In this document: in pieces, positions 24,150 through 32,665 of the stretch | How positions within the stretch are numbered: the first letter of the stretch is position 1 | How the letters are laid out: each line of letters starts with the position of its first letter | Source: CAYWKU01 sp964459325 | GTDB taxonomy: Bacteria > RBG-13-61-14 > CAYWKU01 | Assembly (NCBI GenBank): GCA_964459325.1 | Contig: CAYWKU010000001.1 | Coordinates: forward strand, 1 to 64,000 | Direction: 5' to 3' | DNA: 64,000 bases | The notes under the pieces: model-generated | Seen by the model: only the letters and a program-made list of their open reading frames with translations | Told to the model about the DNA's origin: nothing | Database searches by the model: none | Translations under genes and position numbers: made by a program

Positions 24150-24833
24150 CTACGTTAAATAGAACGAATGCACTTTTCGCACGAACTCCTCGATAAGCTT
24201 GTGGTTTTTGCGCCCGGTTTCGCTTTCGAGGCCACTTGCCAGGTCTACGCCGAAGGGCATGACTTCGGCCATGGCCCGGTCGACATTGTCCAGCGACAGT
24301 CCGCCTGCAAGGAAGACGGGCAGGGTGGAAGCCTTCACTATTTCCGCCGCAACGCTCCAGTCCGAAACCTTGCCGGTTCCGCCCCATAGGCCTCCGGCCA
24401 CGTCCCTGGTGTCCAGCACCACCTTGTCCGCTCCCGCCTCCTTGTAGCTGGTGATGAGCTCCGCCGTCCGCTCGATGGGCGGAGCTTCCGATTCGGCAGG
24501 CGGCAGGTGAACGGACTTGAAGACTTCGCCATCGAAGTGGCTTTTCAGGTTTTGAACGTCCGCCGCACTTTCTTCGCCGGTGAGATGCACTATGTCCGGC
24601 TTCACCATGCCGACCGACTCCTTTAATCTTTCCGGCTCCGGGTTGAATACCAGCATTACCCGCATCGCATTTGCCGCCGTGCTCAAAAGCTCCGCCGCTT
24701 CTTCGGCGGTTACCGAACGTTTGGAGACGGAAGCTTCCGTCACTACTCCCACATAATCCGCCCCGGCCATATCGGCGGCCCGGATGTCCTCGGTTCGCAT
24801 GTTGCCGCAGACTTTTACTCTTATCTTTTCCAT
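24150..24833 (-). CDS. trpF: Phosphoribosylanthranilate isomerase (TrpF-like), orphan
   Basis: The (beta/alpha)8 isomerase converts N-(5-phosphoribosyl)anthranilate to CdRP in tryptophan synthesis. KVCGNMRTEDIRAADMAGADYVG has the catalytic Cys of KxCG. VVLDTRD carries the general-acid Asp, followed by GGLWGGTGK, then FLAGGLSLDNV and GVDLASGLE, which bind phosphate. Two places differ from common TrpF sequences: GFVFxxxSPR reads GVVTEASVSKRSV, and QLHG reads HLTG. No other trp gene is near. It may be the organism's TrpF with drift, or a paralog with another sugar-phosphate substrate. AGGGAG precedes the ATG. Confidence 0.85.
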   Translation of the reverse strand: MEKIRVKVCGNMRTEDIRAADMAGADYVGVVTEASVSKRSVTAEEAAELLSTAANAMRVMLVFNPEPERLKESVGMVKPDIVHLTGEESAADVQNLKSHFDGEVFKSVHLPPAESEAPPIERTAELITSYKEAGADKVVLDTRDVAGGLWGGTGKVSDWSVAAEIVKASTLPVFLAGGLSLDNVDRAMAEVMPFGVDLASGLESETGRKNHKLIEEFVRKVHSFYLT

Positions 24834-24956
24834 GTCTCCCTAAAATAACACGCCGGCAGCCGGTGTGCCATTGCTCTCCAGGGGGCGTCGGCTTGCTTTG
24901 TCCGGCATATCTAATAAATTCATTTAAGAATCGTTACTTTCGACAAGGGGGTTGGT

Positions 24957-26468
24957 TTGCAGGCAATAAAGGTCACCGTAAAAGACACCCGGCCCCAAGA
25001 CGTGAAGGCCGGGACACTCATTATCGGACTTTTCGAGAAAACGAAGAAGCTTCCTGCCGATTTAAAGCAGGTTGATAAGGCGACCTCCGGTTACCTGGAG
25101 CGCCTTGTAAAATCCGGCGATTTCAAAGGAAAATCAGGCAGTTGCACATGGCTGTACCCTCCGGATGCGCCTTTCGAGAGGTTGTTGGTCGTGGGGTTGG
25201 GAAATGCGACTGAGTTCGGCCCCGAAGCCTTTCGCAGGGCCATGGGCTCCGCCGCCCGAGAAGGGCGCAAAATGAAAACGCCCCGGGTGGCTGTGGCGTT
25301 GCCGGTGGGGGAGGGCAAGGATTTTCCACAGGCGGCGGAGTCGGCAAAAGCGGCGGTGGAAGGCTTCGTGATGGGCCTTTACCGGTTTCTCGAGTTCAAA
25401 TCGAAGGCCGATAACAAAAACGCCATAAAAGACCTTGCCATCGTTTGCCCCGAAAAAAGTTCCGGACTGGCCGCCGTTCGCAGCGAAGCCGGCAGCGGCC
25501 TGGCGGTTGCCGAAGGGGTAAACATGGCCCGCGACCTGGTAAATACACCGGGCGGGGATTTGCCACCGGAAGCGCTGGCCCGCGAAGCCCGGAAGCAGGC
25601 GCGAAAGTATGGGCTGAATTGCTCGGTCATGGGAGTGGCCCAGCTACGGAAGATGAAGATGAACGGCATTCTTTCGGTAGGCTCCGGCTCCGACAGGTCC
25701 CCGAGGTTGGTGACTGTGGAATATAGACCTAAAGGAGACACGAGAGGCAAAAAGCCGCTGGCGCTGGTCGGCAAGGGCATAACTTTCGATTCCGGCGGAA
25801 TTTCCATCAAGCCCTCCGGCGGAATGGAGAGGATGAAGTACGACATGAGCGGTGCCGCGGCGGCCCTGGCAACGGCCGTGGTGGCGGCCCGTCGTAATTG
25901 GAAGCGCCCGGTGGTGGCTATTCTGCCCCTGGCGGAAAACCTGCCCGGCCCGAAGGCGTATCGCCCCGGCGACGTCATAAAAATGGCCTCCGGTACCAGT
26001 GTGGAGGTGATAAGCACCGACGCCGAGGGCAGAATGATACTGGCCGACGCGCTTTATTACGCCAAAAAGTACAAGCCGGAAGCCGTGGTGGATATCGCCA
26101 CGCTCACCGGGGCCGTCACAATCGCCTTGGGCCGCGAGGCCGTCGGATTGATGGGGAACGACCCGGAGCTGGTCAAGGCGCTTTTCGGGGCGGGGGATGC
26201 GTCCGGCGAGCGGGCATGGCAGTTGCCCTTGTGGGAGGAATACGAGGAGCAGCTAAAGAGCGATGTGGCCGATGTCAAAAACGCCGGCGGAAGACCGGCG
26301 GGGACCATAACCGCCGGAATTTTCCTGAAAAAGTTCGTCGGCGACATGAAGTGGGCTCACCTGGACATCGCCGGAACCGCGTGGAGCGAGAGGGATTGGG
26401 CTTACCGGGTAAAAGGCGCCACCGGCGTCGGGGTGAGGATACTGGCGCAATTGGGGGAGAACTTCTAA
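24957..26468 (+). CDS. pepA: Leucyl aminopeptidase (M17)
   Basis: M17 peptidases form hexamers with two metal ions and release N-terminal residues, chiefly Leu. The C-terminal catalytic domain shows VGKGITFDSGGISIKPSGGMERMKYDMSGAAA, with metal-ligand Asp and catalytic Lys. STDAEGRMILADAL takes the place of the usual NTDAEGRL; metal-ligand Asp and Glu are kept and only Asn is Ser. DIATLTGA follows. The N-terminal macro-like domain has LLVVGLG. At 503 residues it is normal. The TTG start has AAGGGG upstream. PepA also acts as a DNA-binding accessory factor in some bacteria. Confidence 0.95.
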   Translation: MQAIKVTVKDTRPQDVKAGTLIIGLFEKTKKLPADLKQVDKATSGYLERLVKSGDFKGKSGSCTWLYPPDAPFERLLVVGLGNATEFGPEAFRRAMGSAAREGRKMKTPRVAVALPVGEGKDFPQAAESAKAAVEGFVMGLYRFLEFKSKADNKNAIKDLAIVCPEKSSGLAAVRSEAGSGLAVAEGVNMARDLVNTPGGDLPPEALAREARKQARKYGLNCSVMGVAQLRKMKMNGILSVGSGSDRSPRLVTVEYRPKGDTRGKKPLALVGKGITFDSGGISIKPSGGMERMKYDMSGAAAALATAVVAARRNWKRPVVAILPLAENLPGPKAYRPGDVIKMASGTSVEVISTDAEGRMILADALYYAKKYKPEAVVDIATLTGAVTIALGREAVGLMGNDPELVKALFGAGDASGERAWQLPLWEEYEEQLKSDVADVKNAGGRPAGTITAGIFLKKFVGDMKWAHLDIAGTAWSERDWAYRVKGATGVGVRILAQLGENF

Positions 26469-26479
26469 ATATCGGTAGT

Positions 26480-27634
26480 TTATACGAACGCCTTTATGCC
26501 GGTGTAGTGGCTGCCCAGGATTAGCTGCTGAATCTGGCTGGTGCCCTCGTAGAGGGTGGCCACCCGAGCATCGCGCAAATACCTTTCCACCGGATACTCG
26601 TTGGAGTATCCGTAGCCGCCGTGCACCTGTATAGCCCGGTTGGCGCACCGGATGGCCGCTTCGGTGGCGTAATACTTGGCCATGCTGGTTTCGACGGTGG
26701 AGCGTTGACCGGTGTTTTTCACGTGACCCGCCCGCCATACCAGGAGCCGGGCGGCTTCTGTGTCCAGACCTATTTCGGCTATAAGTGCCTGAACTAGCTG
26801 AAAACTTGCGATAGGACGGCCAAACTGATGCCTCTCCTTCGAATAGCTCACCGACGCCTCGAGCGACCCCTGGCATATGCCGACGCACCCGGCGGCCACG
26901 CTGTAACGGCCGTTGTCCAGCGCGCTCATAGCCACCTTGAAGCCCTCGCCCACTTCTCCCAGTCGCATGGAATCGGGCACCCTGACGTCTTCCAGTATAA
27001 GCTCGGCGGTGCTGGCGGCCTTGAGGCCCAGCTTGCCGTGGATTTCGCGAGATGAAAAGCCCTCGGTTTCGGTATCCACTATGAAGGCGACTATTCCCTT
27101 GTGTTTAAGGAAAGGGTCGGTTTGAGCGAAAACCAGCGCGATTTTCGAGACGCCGCCGTTGGAAATCCACATTTTCGTGCCGTTGATTATCCAATCGTCG
27201 CCGTCCTTTACCGCTTTGGTGCGCATCCCGGCGGGGTCGCTTCCGGCGTCCGGCTCGGTAAGGCCGTAGCATCCTATCCATTCCCCGGAAGCCATTTTGG
27301 GGAGGATTTTCCGCTTCTGTTCCTCCGTTCCCCATTTCAATACGGCCTGGGCCGACAAGCTGGAATGCACGCTCAGCACGGTGCGGACGCTCGAACACGC
27401 CCGGCCTATTTCTTCGGTGAGTATTGCGTAGGAGATGTAATCCATGCCGGAGCCGCCGTACTCCTCCGGGAGAGGTCCGGCGAGATAGCCCAGTTCCCCC
27501 ATTTTCTTGACGATTTCCCAGGGGAAAATACCCTCCTCGTCGTTGCGTTTTGCAACCGGGACTATCTCGGAGTCGGCAAACTTGCGAGCGGCTTCCTTTA
27601 TCGCCCTTTGTTCTTGGGACAGGTCAAAATCCAT
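26480..27634 (-). CDS. Acyl-CoA dehydrogenase
   Basis: The FAD enzyme oxidises acyl-CoA to trans-2-enoyl-CoA, passing electrons to ETF. At 384 residues it has the short-/medium-chain type layout: LSQEQRAIKEAARKFADSEIVP, CYGLTEPDAGSDPAGMRTKA (FAD/substrate loop), WISNGG, KLGLKAASTAELILEDVRVP, FGRPIASFQ and QVHGGYGYSNEYPVERYLRDAR. The YEGTSQIQ near the C-terminus carries the usual catalytic Glu. The end KAFV is short. AAAGGAGGG precedes the ATG. It is convergent with pepA by 11 bp. It probably works with the crotonase at 12.6 kb and the Liv/PaaK group in acid catabolism. Confidence 0.95.
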   Translation of the reverse strand: MDFDLSQEQRAIKEAARKFADSEIVPVAKRNDEEGIFPWEIVKKMGELGYLAGPLPEEYGGSGMDYISYAILTEEIGRACSSVRTVLSVHSSLSAQAVLKWGTEEQKRKILPKMASGEWIGCYGLTEPDAGSDPAGMRTKAVKDGDDWIINGTKMWISNGGVSKIALVFAQTDPFLKHKGIVAFIVDTETEGFSSREIHGKLGLKAASTAELILEDVRVPDSMRLGEVGEGFKVAMSALDNGRYSVAAGCVGICQGSLEASVSYSKERHQFGRPIASFQLVQALIAEIGLDTEAARLLVWRAGHVKNTGQRSTVETSMAKYYATEAAIRCANRAIQVHGGYGYSNEYPVERYLRDARVATLYEGTSQIQQLILGSHYTGIKAFV

Positions 27635-27808
27635 GCTACCCTCCTTTTACAAAGGCCTATCCTATACCGGGCGGTGGAGGATGTCAACGGCTTAATCGGG
27701 CAAGCTGGAATGCCGTGAAACGAAATAGGCCTGAACGGCCTCGAATATATAATGTTACTTTATTAAAAAACAACGACACCGGGAAAAATACGGGAGGTAG
27801 AGAGAGAA

Positions 27809-28261
27809 ATGGACGATTCTCGGATAGTTAAAAGGAAAATCAGAAGAAAATCGGCGGGTTTTACGCTAATTGAGATTATGATAGTGGTCATAATTTTAGG
27901 GCTTCTGGCCACCCTGGTGACCATAAACGCTCCCTCCATGATTCACCGCCACCGGGTGAAAATAGCCAAAAGGAACATAGAATCGTTGCAGAACGCTATC
28001 GATATTTATTATACCGAAATAGGCACATATCCCAAAAAGCTTTCAGACCTGGTGAACGCAGAAGACTCAAGCGGCGACCCCATCAAGATAATCAGGCGTG
28101 TGCCCAAGGACCCGTGGGGAAACGATTTCGTGTATGTGGTTCCGGGCAAGGAAGGGGAGGATTACAGCATCTCCAGCCTGGGCGCCGACGGGCAACCGGG
28201 GGGAGATGGCGATAACTCCGATATCAACAGTTGGGAAATGCATGAAACCGTCTCCGATTAA
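27809..28261 (+). CDS. gspG: Type II secretion major pseudopilin GspG
   Basis: The prepilin peptidase site G|FTLIEIMIVVIILGLLATLV follows a 17-residue basic leader (RKIRRKSAG). The globular domain has the GspG signature YYTEIGTYPKKLSDLV, VPKDPWGNDFVYV, and the C-terminal GADGQPGGDGDNSDINSWE loop that binds Ca2+. GspG forms the body of the T2SS pseudopilus that pushes folded exoproteins through the outer-membrane secretin. GGGAGG precedes the ATG. It is first in gspGHIJK; a TATAAT at 27748-27753 may be the -10 of its promoter, though I see no good -35. Confidence 0.95.
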   Translation: MDDSRIVKRKIRRKSAGFTLIEIMIVVIILGLLATLVTINAPSMIHRHRVKIAKRNIESLQNAIDIYYTEIGTYPKKLSDLVNAEDSSGDPIKIIRRVPKDPWGNDFVYVVPGKEGEDYSISSLGADGQPGGDGDNSDINSWEMHETVSD

Positions 28262-28264
28262 TGA

Positions 28265-28831
28265 ATGAATCCGGTAAATAAGAGAAGAAAATCCGAAGGG
28301 TTCACCCTCATCGAGCTGTTGCTCGTCGTGCTGATTATAGGCATGGTCGCCGCGATAGCCTACCCTCAATACCAGATTGTAAGTCGCGCCAATTTAAGGG
28401 AAACCTCCCGCAAGCTTGCAGGAACTATCCGCTACCTCTACGCGAAGGCCGCCATGGAAAAGAAACACTGGCGGCTGGTGATAGACATGGAAAATAACAA
28501 AATATGGCCCGAAAGTATGCAGCCGCGCAAGGAAGGCCCCGGCGAAGAATTTGCGCCCGAAAACATCGGCTCCATCAGGCAGGTCGCAATGCCGCCGGGC
28601 GTCAGGGTGCGGGACGTGAGGGTATTGGGCAGAAGTATCAAGGAGCGGGGTAAAGAGTATATCCACTTCAGCCCCTACGGTGGCGTGGAGCGGGCCGTAA
28701 TTCACCTGGAGCACCAAAACCACAAATGGGTGTTTTCGCTGGTCACCAAGCCCATGACCGGGCGGGTGGCGATATTTGACCGTGATGTGGACATCGAGCA
28801 ATCCCGGATGAGCGAAAGGCAATGGGATTGA
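28265..28831 (+). CDS. gspH: Type II secretion minor pseudopilin GspH
   Basis: G|FTLIELLLVVLIIGMVAAIAYPQYQ is a prepilin-type N-terminus after the leader NKRRKSEG. It starts 3 nt after the gspG stop. The 188-residue body is beta-rich (RLVIDMENNKIW, EYIHFSPYGGVERAVIHLE), as in GspH/FimT. GspH joins the I-J-K tip complex to the GspG filament. The last codons overlap the gspI start by 10 bp, which implies coupled translation. Confidence 0.88.
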   Translation: MNPVNKRRKSEGFTLIELLLVVLIIGMVAAIAYPQYQIVSRANLRETSRKLAGTIRYLYAKAAMEKKHWRLVIDMENNKIWPESMQPRKEGPGEEFAPENIGSIRQVAMPPGVRVRDVRVLGRSIKERGKEYIHFSPYGGVERAVIHLEHQNHKWVFSLVTKPMTGRVAIFDRDVDIEQSRMSERQWD

Positions 28832-29259
28832 CTGGAAATACTCATCGAAAACGCGGATTTACGCTCCTGGAAGTTACCATTGCGCTGGCCATACTCGCCG
28901 CCGCTCTGACCACCCTTCTGGCCGGTTTGAACGCCGGAGTGTTGTTTACCGACCGGGACAGGGATTACACCATCGCTACCTTCCTGGCACAGGAGGTAAT
29001 GTCCAAACTGGAGCGCAACCCCGAGGATATAAGCTCCGGGTATGAAGAGGATGGGCAGTTCGAGGACGAGTTCGAGAGGTACGAATGGCGCGTTGTGGTC
29101 GAACCCGACCCGCAGGCCCGGGCGCTGGCGGAGCAGGCCGGGGTCCCGTTCGAGCCACTCAAGGCTACTGTTACAATATCGTGGAAGTATAAAAGTGGCG
29201 CCCGCGAGTACAATCTGGAGCAGATATTCTTCCCGGAAGTACAGGTTATCGGGGGGTAA
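28822..29259 (+). CDS. gspI: Type II secretion minor pseudopilin GspI
   Basis: A prepilin leader THRKRG is followed by FTLLEVTIALAILAAALTTLLAG, the typical GspI helix. The 145-residue body has TFLAQEVMSKLERNPEDISSGYEEDGQF, and WRVVVEPDPQ. GspI, J and K form the pseudopilus tip. It overlaps gspH by 10 bp and lies 6 nt before gspJ. Confidence 0.9.
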   Translation: MGLTGNTHRKRGFTLLEVTIALAILAAALTTLLAGLNAGVLFTDRDRDYTIATFLAQEVMSKLERNPEDISSGYEEDGQFEDEFERYEWRVVVEPDPQARALAEQAGVPFEPLKATVTISWKYKSGAREYNLEQIFFPEVQVIGG

Positions 29260-29265
29260 GCGCAA

Positions 29266-29919
29266 ATGTCCGGCCCTTTACGCAAGGCAAGCGGTTTTAC
29301 CCTGATAGAAATAATGATAGCCCTGGGGCTGTTGGGGCTGATGATGGCGCTGGTTACCGGCAGCTACTACGCCAGCGCCCGCGCCAAGCGCCGCATGGAA
29401 AGCCGCCTGGAGCTGCTTGCAATGGGCCGGGTGGCTCTGGACACCATGATTAAGGAAATAAACGGGGCTTACCTGAACAAAAGTAACATTTCCAGTACGC
29501 CTTTTCTCGGTGAGCATCAGGGCAGCTTCCAGCACCCCGAAGATTCGCTTACCTTTGTGACCGCCTCGTTCGACCCCAGGTCACTGGGGGGCGGCAGTAA
29601 CGTCTCCGAGATTACTTATCGGCTGGCGGAAAACCGAGAAATTGAAGATAGTTACTTCCTCCTGCGGCGAGCCGACCCTTTCCCGGATTACGACCCGGAT
29701 GAAGGAGGAGTTACTTACGACGTTGCGGAGCTGGTCAGCGGCATGAGAATACGATACCAGGACGAGAACGGTATATGGAGCGACAGGTGGGACGCAAGCG
29801 TTCAAGATAAATTGCCGCGGCTGGTGGAGATAACCCTGCACCTGAAGGGAAAGGAGGGAGTTCCCGTCCAGGTGAGAGGCGTGGCGGCGCCGAGAAGATG
29901 GGAAGACCCCAACCGGTAA
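29266..29919 (+). CDS. gspJ: Type II secretion minor pseudopilin GspJ
   Basis: The leader PLRKASG precedes FTLIEIMIALGLLGLMMALV. The 217-residue body includes RVALDTMIKEINGAYL, DSLTFVTASFDP, ITYRLAENREIEDSYFLLRR and MRIRYQDENGIWSDRWD, the usual GspJ pattern. It probably pairs with GspI and GspK at the pseudopilus tip. A 70-bp gap to gspK, longer than the other gaps here, holds a remnant of the intergenic element family. Confidence 0.9.
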   Translation: MSGPLRKASGFTLIEIMIALGLLGLMMALVTGSYYASARAKRRMESRLELLAMGRVALDTMIKEINGAYLNKSNISSTPFLGEHQGSFQHPEDSLTFVTASFDPRSLGGGSNVSEITYRLAENREIEDSYFLLRRADPFPDYDPDEGGVTYDVAELVSGMRIRYQDENGIWSDRWDASVQDKLPRLVEITLHLKGKEGVPVQVRGVAAPRRWEDPNR

Positions 29920-29937
29920 TCGCCGACGGGAAAAAGG

Positions 29938-29980
29938 CCAAGGTGTGAAACAAATCCATCTGCTTATCCGGGAATTTTGA
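29938..29980 (+). repeat. Intergenic structured element, right-half remnant (E)
   Basis: CCAAGGTGTGAAACAAATCC...CTTATCCGGGAAT matches the right half of the full copy at 39.8 kb (CAAGGTGTGAAACAAGCCC...CTTATCCGGAAAT). No left arm is found upstream. It fills the gspJ-gspK gap and ends about 10 nt before the gspK start, in the same orientation. Confidence 0.55.
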
Positions 29981-29989
29981 GGAAAAAGG

Positions 29990-31213
29990 ATGACCTTAAC
30001 AAAAAAGGCTGAAAACTCGAGAGAGAGAGGCTTCGCTCTTCTCGTAGTGATACTCATAGTGGCGGTGCTTGCGGCCATGGTTGGGGAGTTTCTTTATGGC
30101 GTAAGACTGCAGGCGGAGATGCTGGCCAACCACCGCTACGGCATGAAGGCCCGCTACATCGGAAAAAGCGCCGTAAATTCCTACAAGTACCTGCTGGAAA
30201 CGAACCTTCTGGAGCCCGGCACTTCGCAGAACCTCCTGTTTCTGTCCGAGTGGGCCGGTTACGGCGGAGGATTGGAGCAGATGGAGGGCGGCGAGGTTGC
30301 CTCCGGTATGCTCGGATTCGGGGAATCCCCGCTCGATTCCAACCCGGAGGGATTGCTGAAAGGAGAATGGTATCTTCCTCTGCCGTCCAACCTGTTCGAC
30401 GTCTCCGGGACCATGTACGGCAAGTTGGTAAACGAGCGCGGGAAACTCAACCTCAACGCCATGGTGAACGTCAACAAAGGAGACAGAACCCAGGACACCA
30501 AGGATTATCAGCAATACAACAGGTTGTTAACTTTGTTCAGGTTGCTGGAAATAGAGGAACAGGACGCGCATACCTGCCTGGACGGGATAGTGGACTGGGT
30601 GGACGGCAACTTGAGCACCGAGCCGAGCGGGGCGGAAGAAGACTATTACCGCACCCTGGATGAAAACCCGTACTATCCCCGCAACAACCTTCTTCCTTCG
30701 ATTGACGAAGTGGGGTTGGTCAAGGGATGCACGCTCGAAATTGTGCAAAAAATCCGGCCCTTTGTAACCGTGTATCCGCGAAAAGGCGTTTACGGTCAAG
30801 GAGTTCCGGATGACAGGATATATCCCACCGTGGCATCCGATATTGTGCTCAAGGCGGTGTTCCTTGCTCCTTCGGCGGAAAGCGGAACGGGAGTCAATAC
30901 CCTTCCGGCCGTAGAGGAGGTCATAAAGGACATACATACCGAAGCGGCCCGGCATGCGGGGGTAAGCGTTAGTATCGACAAGGATGGCAACGTGAGCGGC
31001 TCCGGGCCTTCAATGCTCACCACGGCCCAGGTCAAGCAGATTATGGGCGAAAGGGTTCAAGGCGAGTTCAACTTTTATCAGTACCAGAAGCAGGACGCGC
31101 ATTTCTACCGGATTACCGGTATGGGTGAAGTCAAGGGCGTGCGTACGGAGACAAAGGCGGTAGTTATGAAGACCATGAAAGATGTTCAGGTTCTTAACTG
31201 GCGGGTGGAATAG
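29990..31213 (+). CDS. gspK: Type II secretion minor pseudopilin GspK
   Basis: The leader AENSRERG precedes FALLVVILIVAVLAAMVGEF, with the larger residues typical of GspK and no Glu at +5. The 407-residue body matches the K family: MKARYIGKSAVNSYKYLLE, SGTMYGKLVNERGKLNLNAMV, GIVDWVDGNL and FYRITGMGEVKGVRTETKAVV. GspK caps the pseudopilus. It ends the five-gene cassette; no gspC, D, E, F, L, M or prepilin peptidase gene is within the window. Confidence 0.92.
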   Translation: MTLTKKAENSRERGFALLVVILIVAVLAAMVGEFLYGVRLQAEMLANHRYGMKARYIGKSAVNSYKYLLETNLLEPGTSQNLLFLSEWAGYGGGLEQMEGGEVASGMLGFGESPLDSNPEGLLKGEWYLPLPSNLFDVSGTMYGKLVNERGKLNLNAMVNVNKGDRTQDTKDYQQYNRLLTLFRLLEIEEQDAHTCLDGIVDWVDGNLSTEPSGAEEDYYRTLDENPYYPRNNLLPSIDEVGLVKGCTLEIVQKIRPFVTVYPRKGVYGQGVPDDRIYPTVASDIVLKAVFLAPSAESGTGVNTLPAVEEVIKDIHTEAARHAGVSVSIDKDGNVSGSGPSMLTTAQVKQIMGERVQGEFNFYQYQKQDAHFYRITGMGEVKGVRTETKAVVMKTMKDVQVLNWRVE

Positions 31214-31216
31214 ATT

Positions 31217-32527
31217 TTACTCCACGGACTCGAGCCATTCCTTCAGGTCGTTGAGCGCCCTTTCCCGGTACCATTTCTTTCTTTCCTTTTTCTTTACCGA
31301 TTTCGGGGCGGGCGGAAGTATACCGAAGTTTGCATTCATCGGCTGGTAGTTTTTGGGAGCGTTTTTTATCCGGTCAAGGAGAGCGCCGATTAAGGTTGTA
31401 GGCGGAGGGGGTCGGAAATCCTTGCCTTTTACTTTCGCCGCCGCGCACATCCCGGCGATGATGCCGCCGGCGGAACTTTCCAGGTAACCTTCCACGCCCA
31501 CCAGTTGCCCTGCCACCAGCACGCGCTCATCCGATTTCAGCTCCTGATTGGGTGTCAGTACCCGGGGAGCGTCTATGTAAGTATTTCGATGCAGGCTCCC
31601 CCACCTGGCGAATTCCGCTTCCTCCAGCCCGGGTATCGTCCTGAAAACCCGCCCCTGTTCCCCCTGCTTCAGCTTGGTCTGGAAGCCTACAAGGTTGTAG
31701 AGCGTGCCCCGGGCGTTTTCCGTCCTGAGTTGCACCACCGCATAGGGCTGCCTGCCGGTGCGGGGGTCGATAAGCCCCACCGGCTTCATGGGGCCGTGAG
31801 CGGGGGTTTCCGGGCCGCGTGAAGCCAACTCCTCGATGGGCATGCACCCCTCGAACAGGTAGTTTTTCTCGAAATCGCGGAAAGGTATCTGCTCGGCGGC
31901 CAGGAGCCCGTTGATAAACTCGTGATACCGGGCCTCGTTCATCGGCAGGTTGACGTAATCCGCGCCGCCCTTGTCGTAGCGGCTGGCTTTCCATGCCACC
32001 TCCCAGTTAATACTCTCGGCGGTAACTATAGGGCTGATGGCGTCGTAGAAGTAAAGTTCCGCTCCGCCGAGCCGCTTTTTTATATCCTCAACCAGTGCAT
32101 CCGAGGTGAGTGGGCCGGTGGCGATTATCACCGGGCCTTCATCGGGTATTCTTTCGATTTCTTCCCTTATTATTTCGATATTTTTATGATAATTAAGCGC
32201 CTTTGTTATGATTTGAGCGAACCTTGTCCTGTCCACCGCGAGAGCCTGCCCGGCGGGCACGCGGGTCTGCTCGGCGGCCGCTATAACGGCCGAGCTAAGT
32301 GCCCGCATCTCCTCCTTGAGCAGGCCGGAAGCGCTGGATTCGGATTCGCTTCCCAGCGAGTTTGAGCACACCAGCTCCGCCAGCTCTTCCATTTTATGCG
32401 CCGGGCTGAACCGCTGCGGCTTCATCTCATAAAGACGAACGTTTATGCCGCGGCGAGCAAGAGCGACGGCGGCTTCGCTGCCCGCCAGGCCGCCACCGAT
32501 TACGGTTACAGTGTTTTCCTTCGTCAA
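31217..32527 (-). CDS. trmFO: TrmFO, folate/FAD-dependent tRNA m5U54 methyltransferase
   Basis: It methylates U54 in the T loop of tRNA with methylenetetrahydrofolate as carbon donor. The N-terminal FAD motif VTVIGGGLAGSEAAVALARRGINVRLYEMKP is followed by ELVCSNSLGSES, then ASGLLKEEM. VPAGQALAVDR, MNEARYHEFINGLL, FEGCMPIEELASRG, MKPVGLIDPRTGRQPYAVVQLR and GVEGYLESSAGGIIAGMCAA follow. The 436-residue length is typical. It ends 3 bp from the convergent gspK. TrmFO replaces the SAM-dependent TrmA in Firmicutes, deltaproteobacteria and several other groups. Confidence 0.97.
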   Translation of the reverse strand: MTKENTVTVIGGGLAGSEAAVALARRGINVRLYEMKPQRFSPAHKMEELAELVCSNSLGSESESSASGLLKEEMRALSSAVIAAAEQTRVPAGQALAVDRTRFAQIITKALNYHKNIEIIREEIERIPDEGPVIIATGPLTSDALVEDIKKRLGGAELYFYDAISPIVTAESINWEVAWKASRYDKGGADYVNLPMNEARYHEFINGLLAAEQIPFRDFEKNYLFEGCMPIEELASRGPETPAHGPMKPVGLIDPRTGRQPYAVVQLRTENARGTLYNLVGFQTKLKQGEQGRVFRTIPGLEEAEFARWGSLHRNTYIDAPRVLTPNQELKSDERVLVAGQLVGVEGYLESSAGGIIAGMCAAAKVKGKDFRPPPPTTLIGALLDRIKNAPKNYQPMNANFGILPPAPKSVKKKERKKWYRERALNDLKEWLESVE

Positions 32528-32665
32528 GCCTTTGAATTCCTCCTTCCGCTCGATTGTAAGTTCCTGACGGAAAATAAACGAGGGGGTGGTAATTATACAC
32601 AGCCGATGCTAAAAATAGTCATAAGTCGAACCGATTTTGCAGGAATACCTTAACGGGAGGGGAAA

